This document shows positions 49,192 through 58,998 of a DNA stretch of 64,000 bases, piece after piece. Numbering within the stretch: position 1 is the stretch's first letter; each line of letters starts with the position of its first letter. The DNA comes from an uncultured Alphaproteobacteria bacterium (lineage in GTDB: Bacteria > Pseudomonadota > Alphaproteobacteria > Caulobacterales > Aquidulcibacteraceae). The translations under genes were made by a program, and so were the position numbers. The notes beneath the pieces are model-generated. The model was given only the letters and a program-made list of their open reading frames with translations. It was not told where the DNA came from and did not search any database. The stretch lies in contig CADEEL010000010.1 in the NCBI GenBank assembly GCA_902826335.1, forward strand, positions 1-64,000. Reading direction: 5' to 3'.

Positions 49192-49468
49192 TCTCGACCC
49201 GCGCCTAGGGGCGTATTTCGCGGCCCATGAGCCGCCCGCGCGCGATCCGCTGTTCGTGAACGAGACGCTGGTGCGGCTTGGTCAACGCCGGCCCTGGCGC
49301 GTCCCGCTGGCGTGGATGGGGGCTGGCGCCGCAGCGAGCGTTGGGCTCATGGCCGTGGGGCCGCTGGCGGGGCCTGTGCTCGGGCTGATCGGGCCGCTGG
49401 CCGCGCCCGCAGCCCTCATCTGGAGTGCTTTCATGTTCGCCCGGCGCTTGGGATGGGCGCGGGTCTAG
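49184..49468 (+). CDS. Small membrane protein downstream of the ECF sigma factor
   Basis: 94 residues, ATG at 49184 within the sigma gene. N-terminal soluble part (LGAYFAAHEPPARDPLFVNET, in part) and two hydrophobic segments. The N-terminal motif resembles the short anti-sigma-like protein after the second sigma gene (AFAGLEDPPDAGF). A regulatory role is inferred only from position and this similarity. Confidence 0.6.
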   Translation: MSDLDPRLGAYFAAHEPPARDPLFVNETLVRLGQRRPWRVPLAWMGAGAAASVGLMAVGPLAGPVLGLIGPLAAPAALIWSAFMFARRLGWARV

Positions 49469-49568
49469 CGCGCCGGGCGAGGCTGGACGCATCCGAATTA
49501 CGCCCTCCGCGCATCTTTAAATGTGACAAGAGAGGGGCGCTGGGGCCCCCAAGGCGTGGAGAAGCAAT

Positions 49569-49979
49569 ATGGACGGCGCTGAAGTACTGATCCCATTGGT
49601 TTTTTTCGGCTTCCTGGGGGCCGTCATCATCGTTCCGATCTGGCTGCGCGAGCGCACCCGCCAATCGGCCCACAAGATTGTCCGCGACGCCATCGCCCGG
49701 GGCGAGAAGCTGGACCCCGACATGCTGGCCCGCCTCTCGGACCCGCCGCGTCCGGCCCAGCCCGACCGGGCCCGCCGCTCCCTCGGCAGCGCGGTGATCA
49801 TGATCGCCCTGGCTGCGGCGCTCGGCGGATCGGCCTTCGTCCAAGGCGAATTGCACGGCGGCATGATGACGGGCGCGACCATCCTGGGCGCTCTGGGGCT
49901 CGCCTTCCTGATCCTCGCGATCATCGACTATGGTTCAAAAGGACGCGACAGCGCATCCCAACCGCCTGTCAATTCGTGA
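49569..49979 (+). CDS. DUF6249-like membrane protein
   Basis: 136 residues: N-terminal membrane helix, then RERTRQSAHKIVRDAIARG with EKLDPDMLARL (cf. the 48197 protein), and two C-terminal membrane helices. Nine bases separate it from the second ECF sigma gene. Function unknown. Confidence 0.65.
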   Translation: MDGAEVLIPLVFFGFLGAVIIVPIWLRERTRQSAHKIVRDAIARGEKLDPDMLARLSDPPRPAQPDRARRSLGSAVIMIALAAALGGSAFVQGELHGGMMTGATILGALGLAFLILAIIDYGSKGRDSASQPPVNS

Positions 49980-49987
49980 GGTGAAAC

Positions 49988-50545
49988 GTGGCGCGGGGGC
50001 TCGTCGAACCGGCTCAAGCCAGCGAAGCGGCCCTGATCCTTGCAGCGCAAGCCCGGGATCAGGCCGCCTTCTCTGAACTGGTGCGCCGCCGCCAGGGCTG
50101 GGCCCGCGCGCTGCTGCGCCGGATGTGCCGCAACGACGCCGAAGCCGATGATCTCGCTCAGGAGGCCTTTATGAAAGCGTGGGAGCGACTGTCCGATCTG
50201 GAGACGCCCGCCGCCTTCGCGGGCTGGTTCCGGCGGATCAGCGTAACGACGTTCCTGATGGCCAAGCGCAAGCAGCGGGCCGTGTTCGAGACTTTGGACG
50301 ATGGCATGGAGCTGGCTGGGGACGATCCGCTGCCCGACTCCGCCGCCGGCGCCCGCATCGATCTACAACGGGCGTTGGCCCGCCTCAGCGACGGGGAGCG
50401 GCTGTGTGTGACGCTGAACCACGGAGAAGGGCTCAGCCATTCCGAGATCGTGGACATGACGGGCCTTCCGCTCGGCACGGTTAAATCCCACGTTCAGAGA
50501 GGAACTGAGAAACTGCGCAAACTTCTATCGCCGGTGGCCGCGTGA
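49988..50545 (+). CDS. ECF sigma factor, second module
   Basis: 185 residues, GTG start at 49988 with GAGGTGAA upstream. Sigma-2 (DDLAQEAFMKAWERLSDLE, in part) and sigma-4 (LSDGERLCVTLNHGEGLSHSE, in part; GLPLGTVKSHVQRGTEKL) regions. Related to, but clearly different from, the sigma at 48643. The stop overlaps the next reading frame. Confidence 0.85.
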   Translation: MARGLVEPAQASEAALILAAQARDQAAFSELVRRRQGWARALLRRMCRNDAEADDLAQEAFMKAWERLSDLETPAAFAGWFRRISVTTFLMAKRKQRAVFETLDDGMELAGDDPLPDSAAGARIDLQRALARLSDGERLCVTLNHGEGLSHSEIVDMTGLPLGTVKSHVQRGTEKLRKLLSPVAA

Positions 50546-50574
50546 TGGGTTATGATTTGGGTGGGAGAGGTCCC

Positions 50575-50955
50575 ATGAACGATGATTTCAACGCCGATCT
50601 GAAGCGGGCCTTCGCTGGCCTCGAAGATCCGCCGGACGCCGGCTTCACCGCTGCGGTGACGCACCGTGTGGCCGGGCGTGAGCGGGCCTTGGCCGCGCGC
50701 GGCTGGCTGAACAACGCCGCTTATGCGGTGGCCGGTGGGGCGCTGGCTTATGCGCTGGCCTCCTATATTCCCGCACTCGCCTCGTCCCTGGCGCCGAGCG
50801 TCGTCGAACAGGTCGCGCGGGTGAGCGATCTTTATGGCGGCTTCGCCGGCGGTTTGCGGCAGGCGACGGCGTCGACCATTCTGCCGCTCATCGTCATGCT
50901 CGGCGCGCTGGCCGGCGTTGGCGGCGTGGCGGTGGCCCGCACGGTGGCCGATTAA
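50575..50955 (+). CDS. Small membrane protein downstream of the second ECF sigma factor
   Basis: 126 residues from the ATG at 50575 (GAGAGG seven bases upstream); a GTG at 50542 would overlap the sigma gene. Soluble N-terminus (LKRAFAGLEDPPDAGFTAAV) followed by two hydrophobic segments. Likely regulator or partner of the sigma factor; no known domain identified. Confidence 0.6.
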   Translation: MNDDFNADLKRAFAGLEDPPDAGFTAAVTHRVAGRERALAARGWLNNAAYAVAGGALAYALASYIPALASSLAPSVVEQVARVSDLYGGFAGGLRQATASTILPLIVMLGALAGVGGVAVARTVAD

Positions 50956-51102
50956 GTAGCCGAACGCAGCGACGCTCTGAGTTTTGCGCTTATGATTTGT
51001 TCAAGAAGCCATAAGGCGAATACCAAAGACGAAGTGAACCGACCGAGACGATGGCCTCAATGCGAGCGCTTCAAATGTCTCACGAGGGAAACCCGCACGG
51101 AT

Positions 51103-51519
51103 ATGAACGCAGGCGCTTTTGAGCGGGCGTTAGAGAAGGTCGTCCCCCAAAAGAAGCCAAATCTGCTGAGACTTGCGTTTGCTGTATTTGCGGCGTCGTT
51201 CGTCGCCGGTCGAGCCATGGCGCAATCGAGTGTGCCTGGCGGCTTCTACGCTTACGGCTACGGCGGCGGAATTAGTTGCGCGACTTGGCTATCCTCGCCA
51301 TCCTCCGAGCAAACTGGACGTGAGTGGCTGTTGGGATACTGGACTGGCATGAACGCAGCCGCTGCTAGGGGAGGCTCGCATAATGGCGGCGTAGGCGAAA
51401 GCACGGATGTAAACGGGATCGTCGGCGAGGTTCGTTTGGTGTGCGAGCAAGAACCCTCAAGGTCTCTGATCGCTGCGACACAAGACGTGTTTCTTCGCTT
51501 TCGACGCGAAGGCCGTTAG
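51103..51519 (+). CDS. Secreted protein of unknown function
   Basis: 138 residues from the ATG at 51103. Hydrophobic signal segment (LLRLAFAVFAASFVAGRAMAQ, in part) and a mature domain with SCATWLSSPS, REWLLGYWTGMNA and GEVRLVCEQEPSRSL. This resembles a widespread small periplasmic family with two cysteines (Rap1a/HdeA-like size), but assignment is uncertain. An in-frame ATG at 50992 would add an unlikely N-terminal extension. Confidence 0.6.
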   Translation: MNAGAFERALEKVVPQKKPNLLRLAFAVFAASFVAGRAMAQSSVPGGFYAYGYGGGISCATWLSSPSSEQTGREWLLGYWTGMNAAAARGGSHNGGVGESTDVNGIVGEVRLVCEQEPSRSLIAATQDVFLRFRREGR

Positions 51520-51591
51520 CCCACCCAAGGCGTACCCACGTCTTGGCCTGGGTGCTTAAATTTGATATCGGCGCAGGCGATTAACTGAGCG

Positions 51592-52482
51592 ATGGCGCGA
51601 AGTGCTGCCCTGGGCTATGGCCAAGCCATGTCCAAACATGTCGCAACGAAGCGCGTGGCCGCGCCCGATCTGCGCGCCCGCAAGGGCGGCGAGCCGATCG
51701 TCTGCCTCACGGCCTACACCGCGCCGATGGCGGCTTTGCTCGATCCCCATTGCGATGTGCTGCTCGTGGGCGATTCCGTTGGGCAGGTCGTGCATGGCCT
51801 GCCGAACACGGTGGGCGTCACGCTCGACATGATGATCCTGCATGGCCAGGCCGTGATGCGCGGCGCCGCGCAGGCCATGGTCGTGGTCGATATGCCGTTC
51901 GGTTCCTATGAGGGCGGCCCGGAGATCGCTTTCGCCAACGCCGCGCGGGTGATGAAGGAAACCCTCTGCCAGGCGGTGAAGGTCGAAAGCGGGCCGGCGG
52001 TGGCCGAGACGATCCGTTATCTGGTCGAACGGGGCATACCAGTGATGGGGCATGTGGGCCTCAGACCCCAGGCGGTGAATGTCGACGGCGGCTTCAAGGC
52101 CAAGGGGCGCACCGAGGATGAGCGCGCGCGCGTGCTCGCAGAGGCGCGCGCGGCCGACGAGGCCGGCGCTTTCGCCATCGTGGTGGAGGGCGTGGCGGAG
52201 ACCCTCGCCGACGAGATCACCGCCGCAATCGCCGCCCCGACCATCGGCATCGGCGCCTCGGCCGGGTGCGATGGGCAGATCCTGGTCACCGACGATATGC
52301 TCGGGCTTTTCGATTGGACGCCGAAATTCGTCCGCCGCTACGGGGACCTGCGCCGTGTGGTGGATGAGGCGGTGTCCGCCTACGCGGCCGATGTGCGGGC
52401 CCGCCGTTTTCCCGCCGCGGCGGAGACTTATGCGCTCGGCCAACGGCGCCAGCGCGTTGCCGGCGGCGACGAGCGCGGCTAG
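51592..52482 (+). CDS. panB: Ketopantoate hydroxymethyltransferase
   Basis: 296 residues, or 284 from the ATG at 51628 ([10 protein letters not shown]), which is closer to the usual length. TIM-barrel enzyme of pantothenate (vitamin B5/CoA) synthesis that transfers a one-carbon unit to alpha-ketoisovalerate. Motifs: [26 protein letters not shown] (Mg ligand Asp), [19 protein letters not shown] and ALIDGFLV-equivalent [22 protein letters not shown]. Marks the start of core chromosome. Confidence 0.94.
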   Translation: MARSAALGYGQAMSKHVATKRVAAPDLRARKGGEPIVCLTAYTAPMAALLDPHCDVLLVGDSVGQVVHGLPNTVGVTLDMMILHGQAVMRGAAQAMVVVDMPFGSYEGGPEIAFANAARVMKETLCQAVKVESGPAVAETIRYLVERGIPVMGHVGLRPQAVNVDGGFKAKGRTEDERARVLAEARAADEAGAFAIVVEGVAETLADEITAAIAAPTIGIGASAGCDGQILVTDDMLGLFDWTPKFVRRYGDLRRVVDEAVSAYAADVRARRFPAAAETYALGQRRQRVAGGDERG

Positions 52483-52538
52483 ACCCTCCGGGACGTTTTC
52501 GGCGCCGGCGCTTGCCGCCGCCAATCAGGGTGCGACGC

Positions 52539-53255
52539 GTGAGTGACGCTTTCACGGAAGTTGAAGAGGAAGTCCGGCGGGACCGCTATATGCGGTGGAT
52601 GCGCCAATTCGGCCCGTGGATCGGGGGGGCGCTGGCTTTGGTGCTGATCGGCGTGGGCGGCTGGCAGGCTTATGAGGGCTGGCGCCACGGGCAGGCGCGC
52701 ACCTATTCAAACGATTTTTCCGCCGCCCAGGAAATCTTGACCGCCGGCGACGCCAAGGGCGCCGTCGCCGCGCTTCAGGCGCTCGATGAAGGCGGCCCGG
52801 CGATCTACCGCCAGCTTGCGGAATTGGAGGCGGCTTCGGCCCTTGTCGCGCAGGGCGATCTGCAGGGCGCGCTCACGCGCTATGACGCCGCCGCCGCCGC
52901 AGCGCGTGATCCCATCGTGCGCGATACGGCGCGTTTGCGCGCGGCGTATTTGGTGGCGGATTCGCAGGATTTCCCGGCCGTGCAGGCGCGCGTCGCGCCG
53001 ATCATCGAAGCCGGCGGGCCGATCGGCCATCTGGCGCGGGAGCTTCTGGCCATCGAAGCGTGGGAGGCGGGCGAGTTCGCGCTGGCGCGCTCATCCTTTG
53101 ATCAGATCACGCTCTCGACGGATGCGCCCGAAGCAATGCAACAACGCGCGCGTTTGGCCCTGGCCGTGCTTGGCCCGGCCGCGCCGCGCCAGGCTGGCGC
53201 GGCGCCAGCACAACAAAACAACGCGCCGCAGGCGCCGCGAGGAGAAGCGAAATGA
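52539..53255 (+). CDS. YfgM-like TPR membrane protein
   Basis: 238 residues from the GTG at 52539 (SDAFTEVEEEVRRDRY); an upstream ATG would lack this typical start. One membrane helix (FGPWIGGALALVLIGVGGW, in part) and a TPR-rich periplasmic domain. YfgM proteins work with the SecYEG translocon and chaperones. Co-translated with bamB, matching the yfgM-bamB-der order common in proteobacteria. Confidence 0.85.
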   Translation: MSDAFTEVEEEVRRDRYMRWMRQFGPWIGGALALVLIGVGGWQAYEGWRHGQARTYSNDFSAAQEILTAGDAKGAVAALQALDEGGPAIYRQLAELEAASALVAQGDLQGALTRYDAAAAAARDPIVRDTARLRAAYLVADSQDFPAVQARVAPIIEAGGPIGHLARELLAIEAWEAGEFALARSSFDQITLSTDAPEAMQQRARLALAVLGPAAPRQAGAAPAQQNNAPQAPRGEAK

Positions 53256-54607
53256 AGTCAGTGCGTCTGTTCGCGGCGATCATGCTCGCCGCCGCGCTCG
53301 CCGCCTGCGGCGGCGCTGGCCGCATCGCCAGCGCGCTCAATCCGTTTGACAGCAACACGCCCTCGCAAACCGCGCCGGAAGAAGGCCGCGTCACCATTCT
53401 CGCCGCCGAGCAGCCTTTGGCGCCGGACCCGGCCTTGGCCTCGCGTATGATCGTCGTGCCCGCGCCATCGCCGACAACAGACTGGGCCCAGCCCGGCGGC
53501 AACGCCATGAACGCGCCGGTCAACATCATGGGCGAGGCGACGCTGACGATCGCGCGGCGCATCAGCCTTGGCGCGGGCTCAAACAACCGCGTGCGCATCG
53601 CCGCGCCGCCAGTCATCGCCAATGGCCGTCTCTTTTTTCTCGACGCTGAACACGAAGTGCACGCCGTCGATGTGGCGGCGGGGCGTGAAGTGTGGCGCCA
53701 GCGCCTGCGGCCGGCCGAAAGCCGGGACCGCGTTGCGCGCGGCGGCGGGCTCGCCGTCGGCGATGGGCGCGTCTATGTGACGACCGGGTTTGGCTTCGCG
53801 GTCGCGCTCAATGCGGACACGGGTGAGGAAGTCTGGCGCGCCGATGGCGGGGCGCCCTTTCAGGGCGCGCCGACGGCCTCTGGCGCACGCGTCTTCGCGG
53901 TCACCAATAACAGCGAATTGCTCGGCATCGACGCGGCCACCGGCGAGGTGAGTTGGACACACCAGGCCATTTCAGAACCGGCGCGCATCCTCGCCGCATC
54001 AAGTCCAGCGGTTGCGGGCGAAACGGTTGTCGCGCCATTTGCTTCAGGTGAAATCATGGCGCTGCTCGGCGCCAATGGCCGCCGGCTCTGGGTCGATGGG
54101 CTGACGCGCGCGGGCCGTCTGACCTCATTATCGGCGATCAACGATGTCGCTGGGCGTCCGGCCATCGACAATGGCGTGGTGTTCGCGGTGAGTCACTCAG
54201 GCGTGCTCGCCGCCATTGATTTGCGCTCCGGCCAGCGCGTGTGGGCGCGCAGCTTCGCCTCGACGCAAACGCCCTGGATCGCCGGCGATGTGCTCTATGC
54301 AGTGACGATCGACGGTGAACTCGCCGCGTTCGATCGCACCTCGGGCGCGGCTTATTGGGTGCGCCAATTGCGACGTTACGAGGATGCCGAGGACAGTACG
54401 GGCCGTGTCGCCTGGGTGGGCCCGATCATGGTCGGCGGCCGTCTCATCCTCGCCAATTCGTTGGGTGAGATCGTCGCCGTCAATCCTGTGAATGGCGAGG
54501 TGCAAACCACCCGCGATCTCGATGCGCCGGTGTTCATTCCGCCGATCGCCGCGAATGGCGCGATCTATGTGGTGACGGACGAAGCGCGCCTTATCGTCCT
54601 GAATTGA
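53252..54607 (+). CDS. bamB: BamB, outer-membrane protein assembly factor
   Basis: 451 residues with a lipoprotein signal (ALAACGG) and a PQQ-type beta-propeller with repeated blade motifs (AVDVAAGREVWRQRL, ALNADTGEEVWRADGG, GIDAATGEVSWTHQ). Lipoprotein of the BAM complex that inserts beta-barrels in the outer membrane. Overlaps yfgM by four bases and lies 25 bp before der. Confidence 0.92.
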   Translation: MKSVRLFAAIMLAAALAACGGAGRIASALNPFDSNTPSQTAPEEGRVTILAAEQPLAPDPALASRMIVVPAPSPTTDWAQPGGNAMNAPVNIMGEATLTIARRISLGAGSNNRVRIAAPPVIANGRLFFLDAEHEVHAVDVAAGREVWRQRLRPAESRDRVARGGGLAVGDGRVYVTTGFGFAVALNADTGEEVWRADGGAPFQGAPTASGARVFAVTNNSELLGIDAATGEVSWTHQAISEPARILAASSPAVAGETVVAPFASGEIMALLGANGRRLWVDGLTRAGRLTSLSAINDVAGRPAIDNGVVFAVSHSGVLAAIDLRSGQRVWARSFASTQTPWIAGDVLYAVTIDGELAAFDRTSGAAYWVRQLRRYEDAEDSTGRVAWVGPIMVGGRLILANSLGEIVAVNPVNGEVQTTRDLDAPVFIPPIAANGAIYVVTDEARLIVLN

Positions 54608-54632
54608 GCAAGGCGCGCTGGAGGCGCGCACG

Positions 54633-55976
54633 ATGTCACTGAAGATCGCCATCGTCGGCCGGCCGAACGTCGGCAAATCGACTCTGTTCAATCGCTTGGC
54701 CGGTAGGCGCCTGGCGATCGTGGACGATCTGCCCGGCGTGACGCGCGACCGGCGCGAGGCGCCTGGCCGTCTCGGCGATCTCGACTTCACCTTGATCGAC
54801 ACAGCGGGCTTTGAGGATGTCGCCGATGAATCGCTTGAAGCGCGCATGCGCGCGCAGACGGACGCGGCCATCGGCGATGCCGACATCGTGCTGCTCCTGA
54901 TTGACGCGCGCGTGGGCGTAACGCCGCTTGACGAACGCTTCGCGGACCTCATCCGCCGCGCGGACAAGCCGGTCGTGCTGCTCGCCAACAAATGCGAAGG
55001 CAAGGCGGGCGATGCCGGCCTCATCGATGCTTATGCGCTTGGCCTGGGTGAGCCAATCCCCATCTCCGGCGAACATGGCGAGGGCATGAGCGATCTTTAT
55101 GCGGCGATCGTGAACGCCGCGCCCGCGCCGCCGGAAGATGGTGAGAGCGACGCCGACAAGCCGATGAAGCTGGCGATCATCGGCCGGCCGAACGCGGGAA
55201 AATCGACGCTCGTCAACGCGCTCGTCGGCGGCGAACGTGTGCTCACCGGCCCCGAGGCCGGCATCACGCGCGACGCAATCAGCATCGACTGGGAATGGGG
55301 CGGGCGCCCGGTGCGGCTCGTCGATACAGCGGGGCTGCGCAGGAAAGCGCGCGTGCAGGGACGCCTTGAGCATTTGTCGGTCGCCGACACAATTCACGCC
55401 ATCCGCTTTTCGGACGTGTGCATTCTCGTGATGGACGCCGATGACGCGTTCGAGAAGCAGGATCTGTCAATTGGCGATCTTGTCATTCGCGAGGGCCGCG
55501 GCCTCGTCTTCGCGCTCGCCAAATGGGATAAGGTGACGGACAAAGCCGCGCGCTTGCGTGAACTGAAAGCCGTGGCTGAAGAGAGCCTGCCGCAAGCGCG
55601 CGGCGCGCCCGTGGTCACGATCTCGGCGATCGCGGGCATCGGCCTCGACAAATTGATGGAGGCGGCGTTCGCGGTTTATGGCGATTGGAATGCGCGCGTG
55701 AAAACCGGCGATCTTAATCGCTGGCTCGCGCACATGATCGAGCGCCACCCGCCGCCGGCGGTGGAAGGCAAGCGCATCAAGCCGCGCTACATGGCGCAGA
55801 TCAAATCGCGCCCGCCAACTTTCGTGCTCATGTGCTCGCGCGCGGCGAGGATGCCGGAGAGCTATAAGCGTTATCTGGTCAATGGATTGAAGCAGGCGTT
55901 CGGGCTGGAGGCCGCGCCTGTGCGCCTGCATGTGCGGGCGGGAAAAAATCCGTATGCGGAGGAAGAGCGTGGCTGA
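54633..55976 (+). CDS. der: Der (EngA) double GTPase for ribosome assembly
   Basis: 447 residues with two GTPase domains (GRPNVGKSTLFNRL at ~8 and GRPNAGKSTLVNAL at ~187; DTAG and NKCE/KWDK motifs in each) and a C-terminal KH-like domain (IKPRYMAQIKSRPPTFVLMC in part). Essential for 50S subunit maturation. Start at the ATG at 54633 with GAGGCGCG upstream. Confidence 0.96.
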   Translation: MSLKIAIVGRPNVGKSTLFNRLAGRRLAIVDDLPGVTRDRREAPGRLGDLDFTLIDTAGFEDVADESLEARMRAQTDAAIGDADIVLLLIDARVGVTPLDERFADLIRRADKPVVLLANKCEGKAGDAGLIDAYALGLGEPIPISGEHGEGMSDLYAAIVNAAPAPPEDGESDADKPMKLAIIGRPNAGKSTLVNALVGGERVLTGPEAGITRDAISIDWEWGGRPVRLVDTAGLRRKARVQGRLEHLSVADTIHAIRFSDVCILVMDADDAFEKQDLSIGDLVIREGRGLVFALAKWDKVTDKAARLRELKAVAEESLPQARGAPVVTISAIAGIGLDKLMEAAFAVYGDWNARVKTGDLNRWLAHMIERHPPPAVEGKRIKPRYMAQIKSRPPTFVLMCSRAARMPESYKRYLVNGLKQAFGLEAAPVRLHVRAGKNPYAEEERG

Positions 55977-56723
55977 TCAGATCGGCTGATGCGCCAGCGC
56001 ACGGATTTGCGGCGGGCATTCATCCTCCAGCGCCGCGCACATACCGTTGATCACGCGCTGCTGCAGGCGCGGCATGGCCGCCGCGACGCCGCCCATCACC
56101 TCCTCATTGAGGATGGCCGTGAGCTTTTCCTGCTCGCGGGCGAAGGCAAGGCCGGCCGGTGTTGAGGCGAATTCGGCGGCCTCGCCCTCCAATTCGCGCG
56201 ACCAATCGGGGAATGCCTCGCTCGGGGCGCCGCCGGTTGTTGAGAGCGACGCCGAAAAAAAGCTCCGCCACAAGGCCTGCATCGCCGGCGTGCGCATGAA
56301 CGCAGCCAGAGCGGCCAACTCCGCGGCGGTCAGGCGCGCCGCAAACCGCGGCGCGGCGCGGGCGCCCGCGTCAACAAGGATCGCCTCAGATTCTTCGCGC
56401 ACGACGTCCGGCAAGGATTCAATGAAGGCGGCGAGATTGGATTGATGGGTTGGCCGCGCGTCTCGGTAGAGCGGTGAATTTCGGATGCTGTCACGCAGGC
56501 TCGGCATCTGGTTAGCAGCCATGGTGTCAAAAATCAGCGTAAGGCCGCCGCTGTCGAAGATGATGGCGCGGAAAAAGTCCTGGCCCGCCGCGATCGCCTC
56601 GGGGCTTGGCGCCGTGGGTGCGGCTTGTGCTGGCGCGGGCGGAATGGGCGGGACCGGCGCTTGCGCGAATGCGAACGGCGCGGTTGTGAACAATAACGCG
56701 CAAACGGTGAGGTTAAGGCGCAT
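55977..56723 (-). CDS. DUF2059-family periplasmic protein
   Basis: 248 residues from the ATG at 56723 (MRLNLTVCAL), which gives a signal peptide ending FAFAQ; the longer frame has none. Helical, with a Pro/Ala-rich linker then LTAAELAALAAFMRTPAMQAL, in part, of the DUF2059 type. Function unknown. Tail-to-tail with der, no gap. Confidence 0.75.
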   Translation of the reverse strand: MRLNLTVCALLFTTAPFAFAQAPVPPIPPAPAQAAPTAPSPEAIAAGQDFFRAIIFDSGGLTLIFDTMAANQMPSLRDSIRNSPLYRDARPTHQSNLAAFIESLPDVVREESEAILVDAGARAAPRFAARLTAAELAALAAFMRTPAMQALWRSFFSASLSTTGGAPSEAFPDWSRELEGEAAEFASTPAGLAFAREQEKLTAILNEEVMGGVAAAMPRLQQRVINGMCAALEDECPPQIRALAHQPI

Positions 56724-56781
56724 GGCGAACTCCCGACGCCCCGCCTTTACAAATACGAGGTGATCTTGTCGACGCCGCGCG

Positions 56782-57489
56782 TCAGCGTTGTGCGTCATAG
56801 GCGATCAGCGCGCCGTTGAGCTCACACTCCTCGCGCAATAGATTGACGATGAGCGGCGCCACGTCCTCCGGCGGCTTCAGAGTCTCCGGGTTTTCGCCGG
56901 GATAGGCTTTCGCCCGCATGGCCGTGCGCGTCGGGCCCGGATTGAGCAGATTGGCGCGCACGCTGGTGATGGACAATTCCGCCGCATAGCACTGCACGAA
57001 TGCTTCGAGCGCCGTTTTGCTCGCCGCGTAGGGGGACCAATAGGCGCGCGGATTGCGCGCGACGCCAGAGGTGAGAAACACCGCGCGGCCCGCCGGCGCC
57101 GCGCGCAGCAATGGGTGCAGCGCGCGCACCAGGCGGTGATTGGCGAAAAAATTGACGGCCATCACCTCGGCGATGACGCCAGGGCTTGCCTGATGCGCGG
57201 GCGTCAACGGCCCAAGCACGCCGGCGCAGGCGGCGAGCCCGTCAAGCCGGCCCCAACGTTCGTGAATGGCGCCGCCAAGACGATCGATCCCTTCGCCATC
57301 TTTAAGATCCAGTGGAACAAGTGTCGCCGCCCCGCCAGCGGCTTTGATATCGTCGTCAAGCTGTTCGAGCGCGCGCTGCGCCCGCGCCGCCGCGATGATA
57401 TGCCAGCCATCGCGCGCCAGCGCGATCGCCGCCGCACGCCCAATGCCGCGCGAGGCGCCGGTCACCAGAACAACCTTGCCGTCCGTCAT
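56782..57489 (-). CDS. SDR-family oxidoreductase
   Basis: 235 residues. Rossmann fold with VTGASRGIGRAAAIA (TGxxxGxG), the ACAGVLGP loop, and the catalytic Y-x3-K in SPYAASKTALEAF with the Ser in LTSGVAR. The NADP-linked substrate is unknown. Start overlaps the purF stop by four bases (ATGA). Confidence 0.9.
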   Translation of the reverse strand: MTDGKVVLVTGASRGIGRAAAIALARDGWHIIAAARAQRALEQLDDDIKAAGGAATLVPLDLKDGEGIDRLGGAIHERWGRLDGLAACAGVLGPLTPAHQASPGVIAEVMAVNFFANHRLVRALHPLLRAAPAGRAVFLTSGVARNPRAYWSPYAASKTALEAFVQCYAAELSITSVRANLLNPGPTRTAMRAKAYPGENPETLKPPEDVAPLIVNLLREECELNGALIAYDAQR

Positions 57490-58973
57490 TTCGCAGGCGC
57501 GTCAGCCAGCAAGGAGAGCTGAAAGTCCTTCGCGGCGCGGTGCGCGTGGAGATCAAGCAGAGGCGTTGGATAATCGCCGGTGAAGCAATGATCCGTGTAT
57601 TGCGGCGCGGCGGCATTGCGCGCTTCTTCGCCCATCGCCCAGTAAAGCCCCTCGATGGAGAGAAAGCCGAGGCTATCTACGCCCAATTGCTTCTTCATTT
57701 CGCTCAAGGTGAGGTTCGCGGCCAGCAATTGCTCCTGCGAGGGCATATCGATGCCGTAAAAATCCGGATGCCTGATGGGCGGGCTGGCGCTCCGGAAATG
57801 AACTTCCGCCGCGCCCGCCTCGCGGATCATCTGCACGATCTTGCGCGATGTCGTGCCGCGCACGATGGAGTCGTCAACCAGCACCACGCGCTTGCCGGCG
57901 ATTACGGAGCGGTTGGCCGAGTGCTTCAAGCGCACGCCAAGCGCGCGGATTTCCTGGCGCGGCTGAATAAAAGTGCGCCCGACATAATGATTGCGAATGA
58001 TGCCAAGCTCGTAGGGAATGCCGCTGGCTTGCGCATAGCCGAGCGCGGCCGGCACGCCGGAATCCGGAACGGGCACGATCACATCGGCCTCGACGCCGGT
58101 TTCCTCCGCGAGGCGCTGGCCCATGCGCTTGCGGATGTCATAGACGCTCTTGCCGTCCACGATCGAATCCGGCCGCGCGAAATAGACGTATTCGAAAAGG
58201 CATGGCCGCGCGGGCCGCCGGCCAAACGGGAAATGGCTTTCCAGCACGCCCGCGCCATCGCCGTCCTGCGAGATGACCACCACTTCACCGTTCTCGACCG
58301 GGCGCACCAGTTCCGCGCCGATAATGTCGAGCGCGCAGGTTTCCGAAGCGAGGATATATGCGCCGCCCCGCTTGCCGATGACGAGCGGGCGAATACCCAA
58401 GAGATCGCGCGCGCCGATGATCTTCTTCTTGGTGAGGCAGACGAGAGCATAAGCGCCTTGGATCTGCGTCAGCGCATCGACGAAGCGATCGACGATCTTG
58501 TTGCGGCGCGAGCGCGCGATGAGCTGCAGGATGCATTCGGAATCGGATGTGGATTGGAAGATGGCGCCGCTTTCGACCAGCTCCTCATGCAGCGCGCGGG
58601 CGTTGGTGAGATTGCCGTTATGGGCGATGGCGATGCCGCCCCCGGCGAGATCGGCGAAGAGCGGCTGCACATTGCGCAGGATGGTGGCGCCCTGCGTGGC
58701 GTAGCGCGTGTGGCCGATGGCGGCGCGGCCGGGCAGGCGCTTGGGCAAATCCTCGCCGGAGAAATGATCGCCGACGAGGCCGAGATGCCGTTCGGTGTGG
58801 AAATGCTTGCCATCGAAGGTGGCGATGCCGCAGCCTTCCTGGCCGCGATGCTGGAGGGCGTGTAGGCCAAGCGCGGTCAAAACGCCGGCGTCCTCCAGGC
58901 CCAGAAGGCCAAACACCCCGCATTCCTCCCGCAGCCGATCTTCTTGCCAATCGTCGGTCTGCGGGGCGGCCAT
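57486..58973 (-). CDS. purF: Amidophosphoribosyltransferase
   Basis: 495 residues from the ATG at 58973. A ~17-residue propeptide precedes the catalytic cysteine (EECGVFGL); glutaminase motifs (HRGQEGCGI, GHTRYATQG, HNGNLTN) and the PRPP-binding loop (VVLVDDSIVRGTT). First step of purine synthesis: glutamine + PRPP to phosphoribosylamine. Cysteine ligands for an Fe-S cluster are likely but not all located. In an operon with cvpA (as in many bacteria) and the SDR gene. Confidence 0.96.
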   Translation of the reverse strand: MAAPQTDDWQEDRLREECGVFGLLGLEDAGVLTALGLHALQHRGQEGCGIATFDGKHFHTERHLGLVGDHFSGEDLPKRLPGRAAIGHTRYATQGATILRNVQPLFADLAGGGIAIAHNGNLTNARALHEELVESGAIFQSTSDSECILQLIARSRRNKIVDRFVDALTQIQGAYALVCLTKKKIIGARDLLGIRPLVIGKRGGAYILASETCALDIIGAELVRPVENGEVVVISQDGDGAGVLESHFPFGRRPARPCLFEYVYFARPDSIVDGKSVYDIRKRMGQRLAEETGVEADVIVPVPDSGVPAALGYAQASGIPYELGIIRNHYVGRTFIQPRQEIRALGVRLKHSANRSVIAGKRVVLVDDSIVRGTTSRKIVQMIREAGAAEVHFRSASPPIRHPDFYGIDMPSQEQLLAANLTLSEMKKQLGVDSLGFLSIEGLYWAMGEEARNAAAPQYTDHCFTGDYPTPLLDLHAHRAAKDFQLSLLADAPAK

Positions 58974-58998
58974 CGGTCTACCCTTCGGTTTGCTCCCC

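Noticed and set aside
57540-58865. 441-codon open frame on the plus strand
   Set aside because: It is exactly antisense to purF, has no recognisable domain and reflects high GC codon usage.
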